Source of the DNA: DATJOJ01 sp035507035
GTDB lineage: Bacteria; Acidobacteriota; Terriglobia; Terriglobales; Acidobacteriaceae
Reading direction: 5' to 3'
Assembly (NCBI GenBank): GCA_035507035.1
Contig: DATJOJ010000061.1
Coordinates: 124,001 to 188,000, forward strand
Length of the DNA stretch: 64,000 nt
Made by a program: the position numbers and the translations under genes. This document shows positions 60,594 to 64,000 of the stretch, piece after piece. Numbering within the stretch: the stretch's first letter is position 1; every line of letters starts with the position of its first letter. The notes under the pieces are model-generated. The model had not been told where the DNA came from. It made no database searches and worked only from the letters and a program-made list of their open reading frames with translations.

Positions 60594-61835
60594 TCATTCG
60601 TATCTCAGCGCTTCAATCGGATCCAGATTCGCGGCCCGCACGGCAGGGAACATGCCGCTGGCAATTCCGACCAGGCCCAGAATCATCGTCGCTGTCACCA
60701 GAATTTTCGGCGCAACCACCAAGTGAATATCGCCGGCCGAGGCATGAGAAGCCAAGGCGCTGTACAAAGTCAGCGTACCCACGGAAACAGCAATGATGTA
60801 CGAGAGCAAGATCCCGCAGACTCCACCGACCGCCGTAATTACCAGCGCCTCAGCCAGGAACTGAAAAAGAATATCTCTGCGCCGCGCACCCAGCGCTTTT
60901 TCTACCCCGATTTCGCGGGTCCGCTGCGTCACCGACACCAGCATGATGTTCATCAGTCCCACACCGCCGATGCCGAGCGTGACCGTCCCGATAAACCCCA
61001 GCAGGATTTTCAATCCCATGCTGATGATGTTGAACTGCGATAACTGTTTTTGCGCATCGAAGACGAACACCGCACGCTCGTCCGAAGGCTTGAAACCGTG
61101 CGCCAGGGCAAGCGATTCGCGAATCGTTTTCGTCAACTTGTCGTGGTCCATCCCCTGCGAATCCAGCCAGATTCCATCGATGTAGTGATTGTCCTTCAGC
61201 ACATCCATCACGTTGTACGGGATGTAAACCGAGCGATTGTCGTCATCGTCCCCCTCTTGCATACGCGGGGCGGCTACCCCAACAACCTGAAACGTAACCC
61301 CATCGACGCGAATGGACTCTCCAACCGCTGGCATCCCGGAGAACAGCTTCTCTCGCGCTTCTGAGCCGATGACGGCAAAGAGCCCGTGGCTTAAATTGTC
61401 TTGATCGTTGAGAAAACGCCCCTCCGCCATTTGCAGGTTCCAGATGTCATAAATCGGCGGATCGATGCCCATGACCGGGAAAGTGAATGAGCGGTTGCCA
61501 TTCTGCACGTTGCTTTGTTTATCCGATTCTCTGGAGACATGCCGCACCAGCGGTATCACGTTGCGCAACAATTCCACATCGTCGTTTGTGAACCTCACCG
61601 CGACACCCGCCTTGGTGCCGCCCGCTTGCTCAGAGGTACGGTAAGGAAAAACGCCCACCGCCGTAGCGCCAAAGCTTTCGAAGATATTGTCGATGGCGTG
61701 CGCGAAGCCATCGCCATAGGAGAGAAGTAGAACGACCGTCGCGATACCCCACGCCATGCCGAGCATGGTCAGCAGCGTGCGGCGGACGTCGTGACGCATG
61801 GCGCTATAGGCTTGCTCCAGCAAGTCGCGATGCAC
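60594..61835 (-). CDS. MacB/FtsX-type ABC permease (second of pair)
   Basis: 413 residues. One N-terminal TM (RRTLLTMLGMAWGIATVVLL), a large MacB_PCD periplasmic domain, then three TMs with GLMNIMLVSVTQRTREIGVE KALGARRRDILFQFL, the family's hallmark loop. It is 18 nt after the other permease. No ATPase or membrane-fusion protein is in the window. Probably works with a partner ATPase encoded elsewhere. Confidence 0.9.
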   Translation of the reverse strand: MHRDLLEQAYSAMRHDVRRTLLTMLGMAWGIATVVLLLSYGDGFAHAIDNIFESFGATAVGVFPYRTSEQAGGTKAGVAVRFTNDDVELLRNVIPLVRHVSRESDKQSNVQNGNRSFTFPVMGIDPPIYDIWNLQMAEGRFLNDQDNLSHGLFAVIGSEAREKLFSGMPAVGESIRVDGVTFQVVGVAAPRMQEGDDDDNRSVYIPYNVMDVLKDNHYIDGIWLDSQGMDHDKLTKTIRESLALAHGFKPSDERAVFVFDAQKQLSQFNIISMGLKILLGFIGTVTLGIGGVGLMNIMLVSVTQRTREIGVEKALGARRRDILFQFLAEALVITAVGGVCGILLSYIIAVSVGTLTLYSALASHASAGDIHLVVAPKILVTATMILGLVGIASGMFPAVRAANLDPIEALRYE

Positions 61836-61853
61836 GTTACTTTCCTCTCATCG

Positions 61854-63104
61854 TTATTCTCTTCGCAGGGCTTCCACCGGCTGCAGGGTTGCGGCTTTGC
61901 GTGCAGGGTACAATCCGGCTACCACTCCCGCCAGGGCCAATGATCCAATGGCCAACATAGCTGTCGCAGGCACGAGCTTGGGAGTGTCCCATCCGGGCGG
62001 CGATGGCAATAACGACAGGAGTGACATCAATCCCGCAGCCCCTCCCATCCCGATCATGCCGCTCAGCAAAGTCAAAAAGGCACCTTCCACGAAAAACTGA
62101 AACATGATGCTGCGATTGGTTGCTCCCAAAGCTTTTCGCAGTCCGATTTCCCGTGTCCGATCGGCCACGGCAACCAGCATGATGTTTATGATGCCGATTG
62201 CGCCCAGTGCGAGTGTTACCAGTCCAACGCTCCCGAGAAACATATTCATCGCATCAAAAATCTTGCCCACTTGGTCCGATGTCTTGACCGTGTCCCACTC
62301 GTCGAAGGAATCGAGATTTCTGTAATCGAAGCCGTGATTACGCGCAATAATCTTATGCACTTCCAGCTTTGCCGTCTCATTCAGATTGCGCGTGGTGGGT
62401 TGGTAGTTGATGAATGAGATGGCATTGTTAATTTCCCCGACATTGATCGGAGGAAAGAGATCGTGGGTGGTTTGAAATGGGACGAAGATGCGCAAATTGG
62501 CGGTGTTGTTATCGCCATGACCAATGCGCTTCGCTACCCCGATCACTTGAAAGCGGAATCCACCTAGCAGAATGGTGTTACCTACCGCGGGCCGGCCGGG
62601 AAACAAATTGCGCTTTGCTTCATCTCCGAGCACTACGACCAGCCGCTTTTGGCTGTCATCTAGGTCATCGATCCATCGTCCTTCGGCCATCGGCATGTAA
62701 CGCACGCGGTTAAAATCGGCCGGAACCCCCATCAAGCGCCCGCTGCTCTGATAAAAATCGCTAACCGCGCGAATGTCATCGCGGGCGATGACTGGAACAG
62801 CCAGCCCCACATCCGGACATTCCGCAACAATGTCCTGGTAATCTTTATAAGTCAGGTAGTACTGGCGCAGGCTGGTGAAGCTGCCGTTCACCGCGGGCGC
62901 GCGGCCGCCGAAAATAAACAAAACATTTTCACCGATTTCGTCAAACTGCTTACGGTTGCCGGAACGAAAACCCTCTCCCAGTCCGACCAACAGTAGTAGC
63001 GACCCCACTCCCCAGGCAATCCCGAACATGGTCAGGAAAGAGCGCAGCTTGTGCGCCCAGAGGGTGCGCAGCGTCTGGCCGAAAATCTCTAACAGCACAC
63101 GCAT
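61854..63104 (-). CDS. MacB/FtsX-type ABC permease (first of pair)
   Basis: 416 residues with the same plan as the downstream paralogue: SFLTMFGIAWGVGSLLLLVG, periplasmic domain, then IGIINIMLVAVADRTREIGL RKALGATNRSIMFQF and two more TMs. Both start with a similar N-terminal pattern and end in EALRRE / EALRYE. They could form a heterodimer. It may export a lipopeptide, drug or signal. Confidence 0.9.
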   Translation of the reverse strand: MRVLLEIFGQTLRTLWAHKLRSFLTMFGIAWGVGSLLLLVGLGEGFRSGNRKQFDEIGENVLFIFGGRAPAVNGSFTSLRQYYLTYKDYQDIVAECPDVGLAVPVIARDDIRAVSDFYQSSGRLMGVPADFNRVRYMPMAEGRWIDDLDDSQKRLVVVLGDEAKRNLFPGRPAVGNTILLGGFRFQVIGVAKRIGHGDNNTANLRIFVPFQTTHDLFPPINVGEINNAISFINYQPTTRNLNETAKLEVHKIIARNHGFDYRNLDSFDEWDTVKTSDQVGKIFDAMNMFLGSVGLVTLALGAIGIINIMLVAVADRTREIGLRKALGATNRSIMFQFFVEGAFLTLLSGMIGMGGAAGLMSLLSLLPSPPGWDTPKLVPATAMLAIGSLALAGVVAGLYPARKAATLQPVEALRRE

Positions 63105-63258
63105 AATTTCAATCTAACGCGTCGGGAGGAACCTGTTAAGGCACAGGCCTCCTTGTTTCAGTAGACTCTTACAAATACGAAAGGAAAGCGGCGCTGGTTC
63201 CCTTATTTGCAGGTTAAGCGAAAACATTTGCACTGTTCCCAAGGCACACGATTTTGCC

Positions 63259-63264
63259 TATAAT
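63259..63264 (+). promoter_or_regulatory. Candidate -10 box (TATAAT)
   Basis: GCCTATAAT, identical in its nine bases to the amidase -10 region at 58823-58831, lies 44 nt before the ATG at 63309. A weak -35 (TTCCCA) lies 17 nt upstream. Confidence 0.4.
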
Positions 63265-63308
63265 CGGGGAGCCTCGCGTGGGGGGTGCTCAAATTTTTTG
63301 GGGGAATC

Positions 63309-63494
63309 ATGCATTGGGTCAAAGTGGCAGCGGAAATTTGGCTTTCTTGTGGTGTGTTGACTCTTATCATCGGCGTCATTTGGACTAACAGAGCAAGTCG
63401 CCAAGCGTTACAAGATATCAACCGGAACTACTCACCTTCGAACCGTCGCGCAGAATTTGGGACCGCAAGTCTTTCCAAAGTTCCTTCCGCGTGA
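63309..63494 (+). CDS. Small single-TM protein, 61 aa
   Basis: GGGGGAATC precedes the ATG at 63309. One hydrophobic helix (WLSCGVLTLIIGVIWT) is followed by a polar tail (RASRQALQDINRNYSPSNRR). No family recognised. A hairpin and a gene running off the window follow. Confidence 0.5.
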   Translation: MHWVKVAAEIWLSCGVLTLIIGVIWTNRASRQALQDINRNYSPSNRRAEFGTASLSKVPSA

Positions 63495-63577
63495 GTTACT
63501 GATCTGCTTACACCAGGGCTGTAAGGATTGGCGAAGCAGTTTCGATTGTCTCGATAACTTCGGTAATGGAAGCGCCC

Positions 63578-63591
63578 CGGCCTTAGGGCCG
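63578..63591. terminator. Short hairpin CGGCC / GGCCG
   Basis: CGGCC-TTAG-GGCCG followed by TAAAATTA. It sits after the 61-residue gene and just before the GTG of the next gene, so it could be a weak terminator or part of the leader. Confidence 0.35.
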
Positions 63592-63603
63592 TAAAATTAC
63601 GCT

Positions 63604-64000
63604 GTGGATGTGCGCGTAGTTTTACGTGACAAAACTGTGGCTTTTGCCTGGGTACTGGTGCTTTTGGGAGCCGGCCTGTGCATTTTGCTGCCTCGCGGTT
63701 TTGCTTCCACCGCCGTCGGCGACGTCATTCAGAGTTGCCTGATCTTCTTGGCGCTTCGTTCTTGTTCCGCTAATCTCCGCACAACTGAACACCGCAGTCG
63801 CCTCTTCTGGGCGTTCCTCTCCTTGGGTCTTGCCCTCTGGCTCACCGCGCAACTTTTGTGGACTTACTTCGAGGTGGTTCTGCGGCAAGAAGTCCCGAAC
63901 TTCTTTGTCGGAGACATTGTCCTCTTCCTTCATCTGGTTCCAATGATGGCCGCCCTTGCCGTGCAACCGCACGCCGAACGCGATCCAACTGTCCGTCTGG
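63604..64000 (+). CDS. Multi-TM protein, 5' part, running off the window
   Basis: An open frame without stop from the GTG at 63604 to the window end (132 codons). Hydrophobic segments: FAWVLVLLGAGLCILLP, VIQSCLIFLALRSC, FWAFLSLGLALWLTAQLLWT, FFVGDIVLFLHLVPMMAALA, at least four TMs. Such leaders are common in membrane-bound sensor proteins (histidine kinases, GGDEF/EAL), but the catalytic part is outside, so this is a guess. The antisense frame 63622-63972 is a shadow. Confidence 0.65.
   Translation, partial: MDVRVVLRDKTVAFAWVLVLLGAGLCILLPRGFASTAVGDVIQSCLIFLALRSCSANLRTTEHRSRLFWAFLSLGLALWLTAQLLWTYFEVVLRQEVPNFFVGDIVLFLHLVPMMAALAVQPHAERDPTVRL

Noticed and set aside
63622..63972. 116-residue minus-strand frame at the window end
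   Set aside because: Highly charged, low-complexity shadow of the multi-TM protein on the plus strand.

Overview
The window looks like chromosomal DNA of a free-living aerobic Acidobacteriota (soil Terriglobia / 'Koribacter'-like). This rests on the family mix: DUF2911-TPR, DUF5818-like and Porin_5-like secreted proteins, a b6-type bc complex with a giant multihaem subunit, PPi-type phosphofructokinase and a bacillithiol-type YpdA. It is an inference from family content, with no 16S in the window. Coding density is high. I see no phage, insertion sequence, CRISPR array or tRNA/rRNA. The window cuts a gene at each end.

Layout. 1-13 kb is mixed housekeeping: the 3' part of a 3-hydroxyacyl-CoA dehydrogenase, a DUF2911 protein, a MidA-type methyltransferase, fumarase C, YpdA, a frataxin, an MFS transporter, pterin dehydratase, an ECF sigma factor coupled to a membrane protein, a PAP2-type lipid enzyme and SSB. 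13.2-14.6 kb (+) holds a ferredoxin and a secreted thioredoxin-like protein.

14.5-27.5 kb (all -) is a respiratory block. Read in its own direction it runs: ferrochelatase, Rieske protein with a duplicated N-terminal module, cytochrome b6-like protein, subunit IV-like protein, an 8-haem 1089-residue cytochrome c, a cupredoxin-like lipoprotein, haem A synthase, an ABC ATPase and permease, DUF420, a small protein, and a HEAT/lipoyl-like membrane protein. It covers haem supply, a quinol:electron-acceptor complex and oxidase assembly, but contains no oxidase subunits.

27.7-33.6 kb carries an isocitrate/isopropylmalate-type dehydrogenase, NrdR, a flippase-like protein, a lytic transglycosylase, a HAD phosphatase and TPR/membrane proteins. 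33.6-40.8 kb (all -) is a coherent sulfur locus: a cysteine-free Rrf2 regulator with a perfect 10-bp inverted-repeat operator, an SsuABC-type transporter with a small secreted protein between its genes, an outer-membrane porin, and a Tat-exported molybdenum sulfite-dehydrogenase-like enzyme with its monohaem cytochrome. The enzyme's leader can form a hairpin whose 5' arm could also pair with the Shine-Dalgarno.

41-51 kb has a PP2C phosphatase, a TPR protein, an unusual MgtE_N-ABC-AAA_assoc fusion ATPase with no permease, PPi-type phosphofructokinase, and the conserved phoH-ybeY-corC-era run, followed by rpsT with a possible 33-residue membrane peptide in front. 51-64 kb contains aspartate-type aminotransferase, PNPOx-like and VOC proteins, full-length transketolase, a D-2-hydroxyacid dehydrogenase, a DPM1-like glycosyltransferase, a Tat-type amidase, two MacB-like permeases without an ATPase, and the start of a multi-TM protein running off the edge. 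Dispersed hairpins and stock intergenic repeat phrases occur in many gaps.
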